A DNA stretch of 64,000 nt from Dendrobium chrysotoxum. Lineage: Eukaryota; Streptophyta; Magnoliopsida; Asparagales; Orchidaceae. The DNA lies in contig CM034311.1 in assembly GCA_019925795.1 (NCBI GenBank), positions 7,364,126-7,428,125 of the forward strand. The letters are read 5' to 3'. A program made the position numbers and the translations under genes. The notes beneath the pieces are model-generated. The model searched no databases and was not told the origin of the DNA. It saw only the letters and a program-made list of their open reading frames with translations. Positions 22,443-32,810 of the stretch are shown piece by piece. Numbering within the stretch: the first letter of the stretch is position 1; each line of letters opens with the position of its first letter.

Positions 22443-23980
22443 ATTGTCTTGAGCTTATGTTTCAAATGTCATAAGATTTGGATGGGTATTTTTAAAAATA
22501 TGAGCATTTGAATTTCTTAGTTTAATTTGAACTAAATTTTAGTCGGCTAAACAGACCCATCTGATCGTGCATTTGGCACCATCAGATAGCTCTAATTGGG
22601 CCACTTCAACACTTCAAAATTGAGCGTCGGCCACTAGGTTCATACTCAGTCCAATTTAAATGGCACACGCTGATGTGGTGAAATCAGAGTAATCCATCTA
22701 AACTACCTTCAATCCGATGGCTCAAATGAGTCCTAACTCATTTAAGAGACATGGATCGCGTGACACACGTCCACCTGGATTGCCACCATGCCACCATCAT
22801 TTCTCTCTCTAATCATTGCCAATGATTGGTATAACAGCACTGGTGGCAATTTGAACCAAAATTAATTAAAAATTGATTTAAATGCTTAGAGAATTTAAAA
22901 ATTTACATAAAATTTAATTTTTCACCAAATTAAGTGATTTTTGTGTCATTTAAAAGGGCTTGAGCCATGTTATTTATTAAAATTAAAATTAAACTATTTT
23001 GATCACTAAATTAAAAGTTATTTAAGTTTGTTTGAAATTAATTTTTCATAATTTTCTTACAATTTGATGGTCAAACTGGACGCAAATTTTAATAAAAATT
23101 GTTTGAGCATCATAGGCATCCCCATCATTTTTCTTAGGTCTAGATGCTCTCTGTATTTCTATGAGATGAATTTACAAAGTGATGGGTCCATTTTGTACCC
23201 AAAACTTTAAAAATTCATAACTCTTTAAATTGATTGGTTCTGGATGTGTGTTTGCTATTGTTTGCTTGCATATGTGTTAGGGTTAGATGACAAAAGTAAA
23301 CCCATTAGAATACTAGTGACACCTAGGAAAAATAATTAAGGTCAATGTTTAGACAACTTAAAAAATTCCTAAGAAATTCCACACACACCCAATAGGGGTG
23401 AAAGTTTGCAACATTAAACTTAGTGATATCATAAACCTTAGGTTAACATTTCACTGAATTTAGAGCCCATTAGGTCTGAAAATTAAGCAAGTTAAAAATT
23501 AGCCTTTTATAGACTTTGAAACTTAAAAAAATTACAATAATTCCAAGTTAAATCTAAAAAATATATATAAAAAAAATTAAACTATTTAGAATTGAACCCT
23601 CTACCTAGGAAAATTAAATGCCCCATCACTTGACTTTAATTTAACTTTAATTTAATTTTTAAGAAAAATTAATAACTGACTAAATTGATTAATTAAAAAT
23701 CTTTAGAAATTCAAATAAATTTAAAACCCCTGAAAACACTCTTATAGGTCATTCCTGACCTTTGGGAGTGATTTCAAGACTTTGGAGTGAGCTCGGAGCA
23801 AAATAATCAAACCACCTTAATTAAATAATTAATTAATTTAATTAAACACTCAAATTTTGAAACTTCACAATGAATTCTAAAAATTCCAAATTTAGAAAAC
23901 TTAAAGGCATTAGAATCTTGTAAGGGGCTAATATTTTTTAAAAATGTCAATATTCCAAAAACCAGTTGAAGTCAAAAATT

Positions 23981-23985
23981 CAACT
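23981..23985. repeat. Target site duplication of copia-2, left copy
   Basis: CAACT precedes the LTR and is repeated exactly at 34597-34601. Confidence 0.92.
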
Positions 23986-25779
23986 TGTTGTAATCCAGGA
24001 TCTCGAGCACTTGATTTTGATGATGACAAATAATACTTACTGAATTAATATGTTCTTCCTTGAAAATTATAAATGTTTATTCTTGTCTATGAGTACTAAC
24101 ATTTCAGGTAAGATACAAACTGCTCAAGACTGCTAGAGACTCAAGACTAGGTAGAATAGGATGTACAAGAACTTATTTTTTTATTTTCTTTAATTTTTTT
24201 ATGTTGAGTCTGCCACAAAAGCATGTATGTGAAAGGAGTGACCATGCACACATACATAGGGGGAAATTTTTTTAAGAAAAAAATTTTATTTAAAAGAAAA
24301 TTATACTGTACGATTTTTAATCATACTGTATAATATTTAATTAATACTCAGACTAACAGCTAATTCTGTATGACTAAGTTTTATAAACTAATCGTTATGT
24401 ATGATTATTATCGTACTGTATAATTTATTTATATTCAAAAACCCTAGCCGCTAGAATAACTTTGATAAGATTTTAATTTTGATTTTCTAAACTATTCATA
24501 CTATAAGATAACGATCATACTGTATGATCATTTCAAATCTTGCCAAAATTATCTCTCGTAATCAGGAAATAAAATCTTGGTTTCTTAATTAATTGCATTC
24601 ATACTGTATGATAGGCATCGTACTGTATGAATGATAGAGATGATATCAATCATCCCATAGATCATACCAGATGAAACCAAGGGTTTTGTATTATTCATCC
24701 CATACGATATTTGATCATACTGAAAAATGACCTGAAAATGAACTATTCGTATTGTACGAAGGGTACAGTGCTGGACAATGGACAGAGATGAACTTGTTCA
24801 TCCCAGAAATCATCTCGTATGAATAGTTAAAAATAACATGATCGTCCTATATGATCTTTGGATTATACCGTACGAGGTTCGTAAAATTTGTGAACTGTTC
24901 ATCTGCTCCCGTACTGGATGAAGCTATTTTTGAATTGATTGTACTGTATGATATTATATCGTACTCTATGAATTAAAACATCAAATAGGAATTTTTAGCA
25001 TTTTCAGAAGCCTGATTTAAAAAGTAATTTTTTCTTAGAGTTGTTGTTATTGAGGCCGTGGTTGATAGAGGAAGGAACTCTTGAGAGGGAGCTTTTAGAG
25101 AGATCTAAGGTTTATGAGAGGAAAGAGAAGGTGATCTTGAGTGTGAGGGAGAAGAAGTGTGAGGGGATCACACGATTGCTCTGAGCTAGCTGCATGCTTG
25201 CTCCTCTTGTGGCCTTGGTGAGTCTAGGGAAGGTTCTCTCGGAAGAGAGGCTTCAAGGTCAACATCCTCAAGGTACTCTGCCGTCTCCAAGAGGGAGAAA
25301 AAGGAGAAGGTCTTCTGTCATCACCGTGAGGGGGACATAGTGTCTGGTATTCCGCCACACCGAGGAGGTGAAAGTGAGTCTGGTAAAGTAAAGGCTTCTC
25401 CGCCTTGCTGTGGGAGCAAAACAAGAGTCAACTTTTAGTAGTGCAATTCTCGGATTGGAGGACTCCGAGGAGTGGACGTAGGTCAAGTGACTGAAACACT
25501 ATAAAAATTTTTGGTGTGGTTTTTCCATTTTTACCGCATTTTACTTTTCACTCATTTATTTATGGTTATAACTGCTTGGTGAAAATTTTGATTTTGGTTT
25601 TGCCTTGTGAGATCTAAAATTGTGTTATAAATATCGTAGTTGTGAACGAATCTTTAGCTTCATCATTTTACTTGTTAAGTTGTTATTTTAAAAATAAAAA
25701 AATATTAAAACTAATTTTTAGGATTAATTTTTAAAATACCAATTCACCCCCCCCCCTCTTGGCGCATCTTGTACTTTCA
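23986..25779 (+). repeat. copia-2 5' LTR
   Basis: It begins TGTTGTAATCCAGG and ends CTTTCA. Palindrome copies of the family ATCGTACTGTACGAT occur from about 24300 to 24975, for example a pair at 24598-24612 and 24617-24631. From 25262 to 25420 there are four hairpin units. A run of ten C at 25747-25756 sits near the end. Confidence 0.93.
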
Positions 25780-25781
25780 AG

Positions 25782-25793
25782 TGGTATTAGAGC
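25782..25793 (+). other. copia-2 primer binding site (initiator Met tRNA type)
   Basis: TGGTATTAGAGC begins two bases after the LTR end, identical to copia-1. Confidence 0.9.
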
Positions 25794-25838
25794 GGGGTTT
25801 CAAAATAGTGTTTTAGAAAAGCTAGAAATATAAGATCA

Positions 25839-27660
25839 ATGGCACATTTTAGTAACCGTAACACTGCGGAGGGTTATTCTATAACCCGTCCACCTTTGTT
25901 TGATAATATACCATTTGATTTCTAGAAAATTTGCTTGTCTACATTTTTAGTCTATAGACTATTGCATGTGGATGTTGGTTCAAGAAGGTTACTCTGCACT
26001 ATTTCATATCTTAAATGACATTAAAATTGAATTATCTTTTAATGAATGAGAAATGAGGATAGATAATTTACACAATTAAATGCTAAGTGCTTGAATTGTT
26101 TCTTTTGTGCATTGAAATCAGAAGATTATATGCAAGTATCTATGTATAATACTAGTAACGAGAACTAGGATAGATTGTGTATTACATATGAAGGAACTAA
26201 TGAGGTTAAACAGTCTAGGCTAAACATACTTGTACATAATTACAAACTTTTTTGCATGAAACCTAGCAACACTATATCTGAAATGTACACTAGGTTTACC
26301 CAGATAGTGACTTCTTTGCATGCTTTAAGAAAAGAATTATCAAATTCTAAAAAAGTTAACAAAATACTGAGATGTTTATCTATCTCCTATGAAGCAAAAA
26401 TTACTTCAATAACTAAGTCCAAATATTTAAGTGTTTATTCAATTGACAATTTGTTTGGGTCACTCATTGCCTACGAGTAAGGAGTGAGTCAAAGGCAAAG
26501 AAGGAGTGAACTATGGCTCTAAAAGCGAACAATTCTAAAAGTGATAGTTCTGCAGTGGAGGAAGATGACAAAATAGCCTTGATGACTCATAAGTTCAAGA
26601 ATTTTATTAAAAAAAAGCAACAGTATCATCAAAGTAATTGGAACAAAGGTAAAAGCTCAAAGAATACTAAAGTTGCATCTAACACAATTTGCTTTGAGTG
26701 CAGGAAGCCAGGTCATCTTCAAGCTGATTTCCCCAATGTTAAGACTCGTCAAACCAAGGAGAAGAGCAGGAAAAGGTCAAAATTCAAGAAGGGAAAATTT
26801 AAGACACAAAAAGTATTTTGGGCCGACTCTGCTTCAAAATCATTAGAAGAAGAAGTAGAGGAGGAGGTAACAAATTTATGTCTTATGACTAACGATAACT
26901 TTGATCAATCAGATCAAGATGAGGTATGTCAACTTTCTTATGAAGAACTATTAATTATTTCTGAAAAGATTTATGACTCGTATAGAAAATTAAAGAAAAT
27001 GCATGCTAGTCTTAACACTGATTTTAGTACTTTATAAAAAGAGCATGCTAGTGTAGTTAAAGAATTTTCTGACTTGGATAGAGATCACATGTCCATGCTT
27101 GATGAATTTGATGCATTAAATAAGAAGCATGTTGAATTAACTACTGCACATGATTCATTGAAATCATCATATGTTGAACTAGAAAATGCATATAAGGAAT
27201 TAGAAGAACTTGCATGTCAATTAGATAGTAATGAGCATGTATTGAGGTTTAAAACTGCAAGTCTTGAAAAACAAAATAAATTTCTAAGTGAAAAAGTTAA
27301 TGCATTTGAGAATAATAAAATACCTCCAATATTTGCTCAATTTTATAAACCTCCATTACTTGAAAATTCTCATTCAAAATCATCACAACGTGCATTATCC
27401 AGACCTAGGAAGAGGCACTATCACACACATAGATTAGTGAACCCATTTCCCGGTGTTTGGTGTTACTCTTGTGGCATGTTAGGTCACATAGCCCGCACTT
27501 GCACAATTCACCATAGGACACAACTAGTGTGGAGACCTAAGCTGTATTCATCACAACATAACATGCATACATCTCATTCATACAAGCATAAGGTGAAACC
27601 CAAACTCACTTAGGTTCCTAAAACTATCTTTGATTGATATTGTAGGGATGCTCTCATAAA
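25839..27660 (+). pseudogene. gag: copia-2 gag, with two zinc knuckles and a coiled coil between
   Basis: The start is ATG at 25839 (MAHFSNRNTAEGYS...). The capsid part appears in 26175-26480 (TISEMYTRFTQIVTSLHAL, KVNKILRCL). The frame 26513-27037 carries the first knuckle, CFECRKPGHLQADFPN near 26690, whose last Cys is Phe. Next, 27074-27613 holds a heptad-rich stretch (about residues 1-90, many Leu and Glu/Lys) likely to be a coiled coil. It is followed by an intact second knuckle CYSCGMLGHIARTC near 27463-27504. A TAG replaces a Trp codon near 25921, and a stop at 27611 precedes the protease. Two frames plus stops make it non-functional. Confidence 0.85.
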
Positions 27661-27675
27661 AGACCTAATGAGTGC

Positions 27676-28017
27676 ATGTGGTACCTAGACAGTGGCTGCT
27701 CGAGACACATGACTGGAGACATGAAGGAGTTCGTGACACTGGAGGCCAGGACAGGAGGCAAGGTTACTTTGGGAGACAACACCACCAGGAAAGTGGTGGC
27801 GTCAGGTATCATTAGAAATTCTAAAAATTTGGTAATTGAAACTGTTCTTTTAGTTGATGGTTTAAAGCATAATCTTTTAAGTATCAATCAACTATGTGAC
27901 AAGGGTTTCGACATAAAGTTTCTTTCTAACAAATGTATGATTAGCCTAAATGATGCACTTGTGTTAGAAGAAAAATGCATAAATAATGTCTATATGTTAG
28001 ATTTAAACTGCATTTAA
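27676..28017 (+). pseudogene. copia-2 protease
   Basis: This aspartic protease would process Gag-Pol. The open stretch begins MWYLDSGCSRHMTG; the DSG catalytic triplet is intact. GGKVTLGDN and LLSINQLCDKGFDIKF, the usual copia landmarks, follow. Upstream in the same reading TAG codons replace sense codons, and a TAA after LDLNCI at 28015 breaks the link to integrase. The box WYLDSGCSRHMTG is typical of SIRE-type elements. Confidence 0.85.
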
Positions 28018-28980
28018 AACTCAAACCCTTTATGTCTGAAAATAATAGCTGATGACTCTTGGCTATGGTATAGGAGACTACATCATGCTAGCATGAAAAC
28101 ACTTAGGAACATCACTCAAAAAGACTTAATTAGAGGCATACCTAAGTTAGACTTTACTAAGGACCATCTATGTGATGCCTGACAATTAGGAAAATAAGTG
28201 AAATCATAATTTCATTCAATCAAGGATATCAACACCACTAGCTTCTAAAAATTCTTCACATGGACCTATTCGGACTTGTTAGTACAGCTAGCCTAGGAGG
28301 GAAATCTTATGGATTTGTAATAGTTAATGACTACTCTAGGTTTACTTGGGTAAAATTCTTAGCACATAAGAGTGAGTCATTTGAAGAGTTTAGAACTTTC
28401 TCCACTTAGATTCAAATTTCAATAATCCATAGTGATCACGATGGAGAATTTGAGAATGATAAGTTTGAATCATTTTATCAAGAGATAGGAATAGAACATA
28501 ATTTCTCTGCCCCTAGGACTCCCCAGCAAAATGGAATAGCTGAAAGAAAGAATAGAACCTCAGTTGAAGCTACTAGGGCAATGATAGCTGAATACACTCT
28601 TCCTATATATTTTTGGCCAGAAGCAGAGAATACTGCTTGTTATGTTCTAAATAGGGTGAATATTAGATCCCAACTCAATAAGACACCCTACAAATTACTT
28701 ATGGGTAGGACACCCAATCATTCTCACTTACATATTTTTGGTTGCAAATGCTTTATCTTAATCAATGGTAAGTCACCCTTAGGAAAGTTTGATCTTAAAT
28801 CTGATGAAGGCATCTTCTAAGGTTACTCATTTGTAGATAAAGCCTATATAATCTTTAATAAGAGGACCCTTGTAGTAGAAGAGTCTACCCATGTGGTATT
28901 TGATGAATCAGATAAGATCTCTAAACCTAATCATAAAGAAGAAGAAGTTGAGATTATTTAGGGAGTAAAAACCATTGCCA
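28018..28980 (+). pseudogene. copia-2 integrase
   Basis: The zinc zone spans 28060-28200: RRLHHASMKTLRNI is followed by DHLCDA and a stop in place of a following codon. The catalytic core begins near 28255 (first Asp region, frame-shifted). GEFENDKFESFYQE lies near 28445 and SAPRTPQQNGIAERKN near 28510, where the catalytic Glu is kept. The frame 28581-28820 continues with FWPEAENTACYVLNRVN, RTPNHSHLHIFGCKCF and GKFDLKSDEGIF, the C-terminal part typical of copia. The linker to RT follows. Several stops and at least two frameshifts are visible. Confidence 0.85.
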
Positions 28981-30111
28981 TAGAGAATAGAGCAGAACCT
29001 CGTGAGCAATTGCCTAGAGATTGGAGATATTCTTCTAGTTATCCTAAAGAATTGATCATAGGAGACTCATTAGAAGGTGTAAAAACTAGGCATGGACTTA
29101 GGAAAGAAGATAGTCATTCTGCATTTATTTCTATGATTGAACCCACGAATATAAATCAAGCCTTAGGAGATGAATTCTAGATCCTAGCAATGCAAGACGA
29201 GCTAAACTAATTTATTAGGAATGATGTGTGGGAATTAGTCAAGAGACCTAAAGAATAAAGTGTGGTTGAAACTAAGTGGGTCTTTAAAAATAAGACGAAT
29301 GACTCTGGAATAGTAGTGAGAAATAAGGATAGATTAGTAGCAAAAGGATATAACCAAATTGAGAGATTAGATTTTGAGGAAACCTTTGCACCTGTAGCTA
29401 GACTAGAAGCCATAAGAGTACTCTTAGCTTTTGCTTGGTTCAGGGGTTTTAAACTGCATCAAATGGATATTAAGAGTGCTTTCCTAAATAGGGTAATTAA
29501 AGAAGATATTTATGTTGAGCAACCCCCTAGATTTGAAAACTCACAATTTCCAAATCATGTGTTTAAGTTGCAAAAGCACTATATGGGTTAAAACAAGCAC
29601 AAAGAGCCTAGTATGAAAGACTTAGTACATTTCTACTAGATAGAGGCTTTATTATGGGTAGTGTGGACACCACCCTCTTCTTAAAAAGAGTAGGAGATGA
29701 GATACTCATTGTTTAGATTTATGTAGATGACATCTTGTTTGGATCTTCAGAGAAAACCTTATGTGATAAATTTTCAAAAATAATGAGTGACGAGTTTGAA
29801 ATGAGTATGATGGGAGAACTTAATTACTTTCTTGGATTTAGTGTAAAATAAATAGAAGGTGGAACATTCCTTAGCCAATCAAAGTATATCAAGGATATTC
29901 TAAAAAAGTATGAAATGGACAATGCTAAGGCCATGAATACTCCCATGAGTTCTAACATTCAGTTAGATAAAGATTCAAATGGAAAGTTAGTAGACCAAAA
30001 AAAGTATAGGGGAATAATTAGATCACTTCTCTACTTAACTACCAGTAGACCAGATATAATATTTAGTGTATGTCTCTCCGCTCGATTTCAAGTTGACTCA
30101 AAGAATCTCAC
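28981..30111 (+). pseudogene. copia-2 reverse transcriptase
   Basis: Landmarks in order: DEF-stop-ILAMQDELN near 29170, ETKWVFKNKTNDSGIVVRNK at 29268-29330, RLVAKGYNQIE, DFEETFAPVARLEAIR, FKLHQMDIKSAFLNRVIKED near 29450-29505, then YVDDILFGSS near 29720 with both catalytic Asp residues intact. A stop replaces the Gln just before that box. The frame 29915-30115 (MDNAKAMNTPMS...LVDQKKYRGIIRSLLYLT) is the thumb. A frameshift near 29580 and another near 30110 interrupt it. Confidence 0.88.
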
Positions 30112-30669
30112 ATGACTGTTGTTAAAAGAATTCTTAGATATCTACTAGGCACCCCAAACTTAGGAATTTGGTATCCTAGACACAGCACTACCATTGAAAT
30201 CTTAGGGTACTCAGATTCAGATTTTACAGGATATAGGGTAGATAGAAAAAGCACCTCTGGTACCTGTCAATTCATTGGACAATCCTTAGTTTCATGATCC
30301 AGTAGAAAGTAAAATTCGATATCCCTCTGAACAACTGAAACAGAATATATAACGATAGGAAGCTGTGTTGCTCAAGTTCTATGGTTAAAACAATAGCTTT
30401 TAGATCTTAGACTACCTCTAGGAATCATCCCAATAATGTGCGATAACACTAGTGTAATTTGCATATCTAAAAATCCAATTCAGTACTCACGAACAAAGCA
30501 TATAGACATTAGACATCACTTCATAAGAGATCATGTAGCCAAAGGAGATATTGAATTGCACCATATTGCTACTGAAGATCAACTGGCTGACAATTTCACA
30601 AAACCACTAACTTTTGACACCTTTAGTACATTGAGAATAAAATTAGGTGTCATAGATATTCATGCTTAA
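30112..30669 (+). pseudogene. copia-2 RNase H
   Basis: It degrades the RNA strand during reverse transcription. GYSDSDFTGYRVDRKSTSGT lies near 30210-30265, TETEYITIGSCVAQVLWLK near 30340, and MCDNTSVICISKNPIQ with HIDIRHHFIRDHV at 30436-30540. The end is TKPL...GVIDIHA with TAA at 30667-30669, the same terminus as copia-1. Stops lie in the middle part (30297-30330). Confidence 0.88.
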
Positions 30670-30816
30670 TTAAAATAAACATAAAAAAAATTAAAAGAAA
30701 AACAAAAAAAAATTTGGTGTGTGTTTCTATCTGTTTGTTATTTTAATTTAAAAAAGGGGTTTTTCTGATCCTCTCACACTCATCTTGCTGATACCCAACC
30801 TTGGATTCCTGAGCAC

Positions 30817-31249
30817 ATCATACTGTATGATTCAATATTGTATTGTATAATCCTTACTTATACATAGATCAAAACCATCAATTCCATCAACGGTCCAGAT
30901 ATGTCTGATATTGTATACATCGTACTGTACAACCACCCATCGTATGGTACGATACGCATTATTGATCATCGTACTGTATGAACCACCACTTGTACTATAT
31001 AATCCACATGTCATTTTGGATTGGGATGAATTTAAGCTCAACCGGTATGAAAATTAATGCTATTCGTACTATACGAACACATGTTCGTACTGTACGATCA
31101 ATTTAGTCAAAGGTTATTCAGATGACTCCTCGGGACGAACGACGTTTCTCTCAAGATCGTACTGTATGATTTGACCACTTTTTTGACAAGTCGTCAGATG
31201 AATTAAATTCCCTGATCGTGCTGTACGATCCTATATCGTACTGTACGAT
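30817..31249 (+). repeat. Array of 11 short palindromes between pol and extra ORF of copia-2
   Basis: The consensus is ATCGTACTGTACGAT (7-base arms around one central base). Starts: 30817, 30837, 30919, 30939, 30968, 30989, 31063, 31084, 31156, 31215, 31235. Ten of the eleven form five pairs with start-to-start spacing of 20, 20, 21, 21 and 20. The copies at 31084 and 31235 are closest to the consensus. The DNA between pairs is not repeated. Confidence 0.9.
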
Positions 31250-31337
31250 CACCAAAAAAATTATAAAATTGAGGGATTCTATGGATCATTTCACTCACTT
31301 CTCTTTCAAATTCCAAATCCCTTCAAGTTTTTAGTCT

Positions 31338-32439
31338 ATGGCTGGTGGAAGTAAACGAGGCAGACATATCGAGGGGAGCTCCTCCTCCTCTCGATGGTTC
31401 AACGATTTCTTTCTCTCTGCAGCTGATTAAAAAGCCTATAACAAATTTAAAGGGGCAAAGATTACTCCTTCCTGCATTCTTAATCAAGCTGCGCTCAATT
31501 TTGAGGTTATGAATCTCTTTGCCTCCACGACTCTCCAATTTCTCCTTACACTAGCTTTTCCATTTCACACTGAACTCCTCTATGAATTCCTAGCCAACCT
31601 TAAGATCGACTTAGAATGGACAACCGTTATCTCCTATGTCTGCAAATGTAATGTCGTCATCACTAAAGATGACATAACTGAACACATTGGCCTATCCACT
31701 GAAGGACCTCGTCCCACATCTCTCCTCATAAATGATTTCATTGGACCTCTGTCAACATACTCCTTAATAATATAACCACCAATCAACACCTACCACTTGT
31801 CCAAAGTATTAATCAAATTGCCCGCATTACCCAGCATGTTCTTCGCACATCCATTACACCTAAAGCTAGATATTGCATACACATTACCCCGTTGCTGTCT
31901 GTAGTCACCTATTTAATCATGTCAGCCACCAAATTCGTTGAAGCTCAAATGATCTTAAATTATATTCATGCCTTGGCTGCTCTCCGATATCTCAGTGCTT
32001 GAAGAAAATAAAATCTTTCTTTATGACATATCATTAGAAACATCCTGGACGCCAAATATCAGATCCACTATCCTCTCCCTCTGGATAAACTTCCTATCTT
32101 CTACACAGATGCCTCTTTTCGTATTATATTCCATCGGGGGCCACACATGATGATCCCAATTTTGATGAAGAAGAGGTTACTGCACCTGTTGAAGCACCTC
32201 CACCACCACCAATACAACCACCTGGACCTACCTACCCTCAAGATGACATTATTCAATGACTTGATTGCCTGGAAACTAGACTGGATTATCACATTGATCA
32301 ACAACACTGCCAGCATGAAGATGACATGCGATGGTTTGGGGAATGCTTCACCTCAATAGATCACTAGTTCGCATCCCTCCATCAGCACTTTCAGCCACCT
32401 CCACCACCACCACCACCTGATAAGGATCCCGACTATTAA
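31338..32439 (+). pseudogene. copia-2 extra ORF (putative plant transposon protein family)
   Basis: The start is ATG at 31338 (MAGGSKRGRHIEG...). The first frame runs to 31775 with one internal TAA; it contains LLYEFLANLKIDLEW and VITKDDITEHIGLS, which resemble the 'putative plant transposon protein' domain. After a frameshift near 31770 come ARITQHVLRTSITPKARY and IHITPLLSVVTYL, matched in copia-3. The last frame has an acidic, proline-rich part and ends FQPPPPPPPPDKDPDY with TAA at 32437-32439. Full length would be near 365 residues. It occupies the env-like position of SIRE elements. I see no signal peptide or clear membrane segment, so an envelope role is not supported. Confidence 0.8.
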
Positions 32440-32810
32440 CTAGTTGTGTTTGATTTGTAGTTCTTTCTTTTGTATTGCTCTTTTTTTGTATTGGTTATTT
32501 TGCTATTTTTCTTATTTATACTAGTTTGAGTGTTCTTCACTTTTTGCTGCTGTCAAAAGGGGGAGAAGTTCTGTGATGTTATGTTCTTAAATTAATGCTA
32601 TTTGTCATTTATTATGTTGTGTTACTTTCATTCTGTTATATTTAAAATTTAAAATAAATAAATAAATAAATAAATAAAAATATCAAAAGAATTTTGAAAA
32701 TCCTCCTATATTTTAAAATCCATCATTCCAGTAAGGGGGAGCTAAGGAAGAAATAGCATCTATTGTGAGTATCAGATAATGCTATTTGACACCATCAAAA
32801 AGGAGGAGAT
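32440..32810 (+). other. copia-2 3' UTR with three polypurine tracts and an AAAT microsatellite
   Basis: Purine tracts lie at 32555-32567 (within TGTCAAAAGGGGGAG), 32733-32741 (GTAAGGGGGAG context) and 32797-32810 (AAAAAGGAGGAGAT, directly before the LTR and so the working plus-strand primer). An (AAAT)n run lies at about 32651-32680. The first two tracts have counterparts in copia-1. Confidence 0.8.

Larger units (their letters stand above)
20316..23985 (+). repeat. Probable left half of gypsy-1 3' LTR, up to copia-2
   Basis: No coding frame with recognisable homology is present. The LTR start may be TGTCAGGACC near 20319, after the small palindrome CCTC...GAGG at about 20308-20325, but I cannot confirm this because the 5' LTR start is outside the window. 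The text is C-rich in 20350-22300 and AT-rich in 22350-23985. If the start is right, the LTR without insertions would be about 6.8 kb, long even for Tat/Ogre. Confidence 0.45.

Noticed and set aside
25224..25486. Minus-strand frames of 66 and 72 codons in the copia-2 LTR
   Set aside because: They fall on the hairpin units of the LTR and recur in other LTRs (33716-34297); open by composition, not coding.
30817..31249. CRISPR-like array
   Set aside because: Repeats are short palindromes with unequal, often very short gaps, inside a plant retrotransposon; no cas gene and no prokaryotic context.
31338..32439. Extra ORF as a retroviral-type envelope protein
   Set aside because: It is in the env position, but I see no signal peptide or membrane segment; motifs instead resemble the putative plant transposon protein family.
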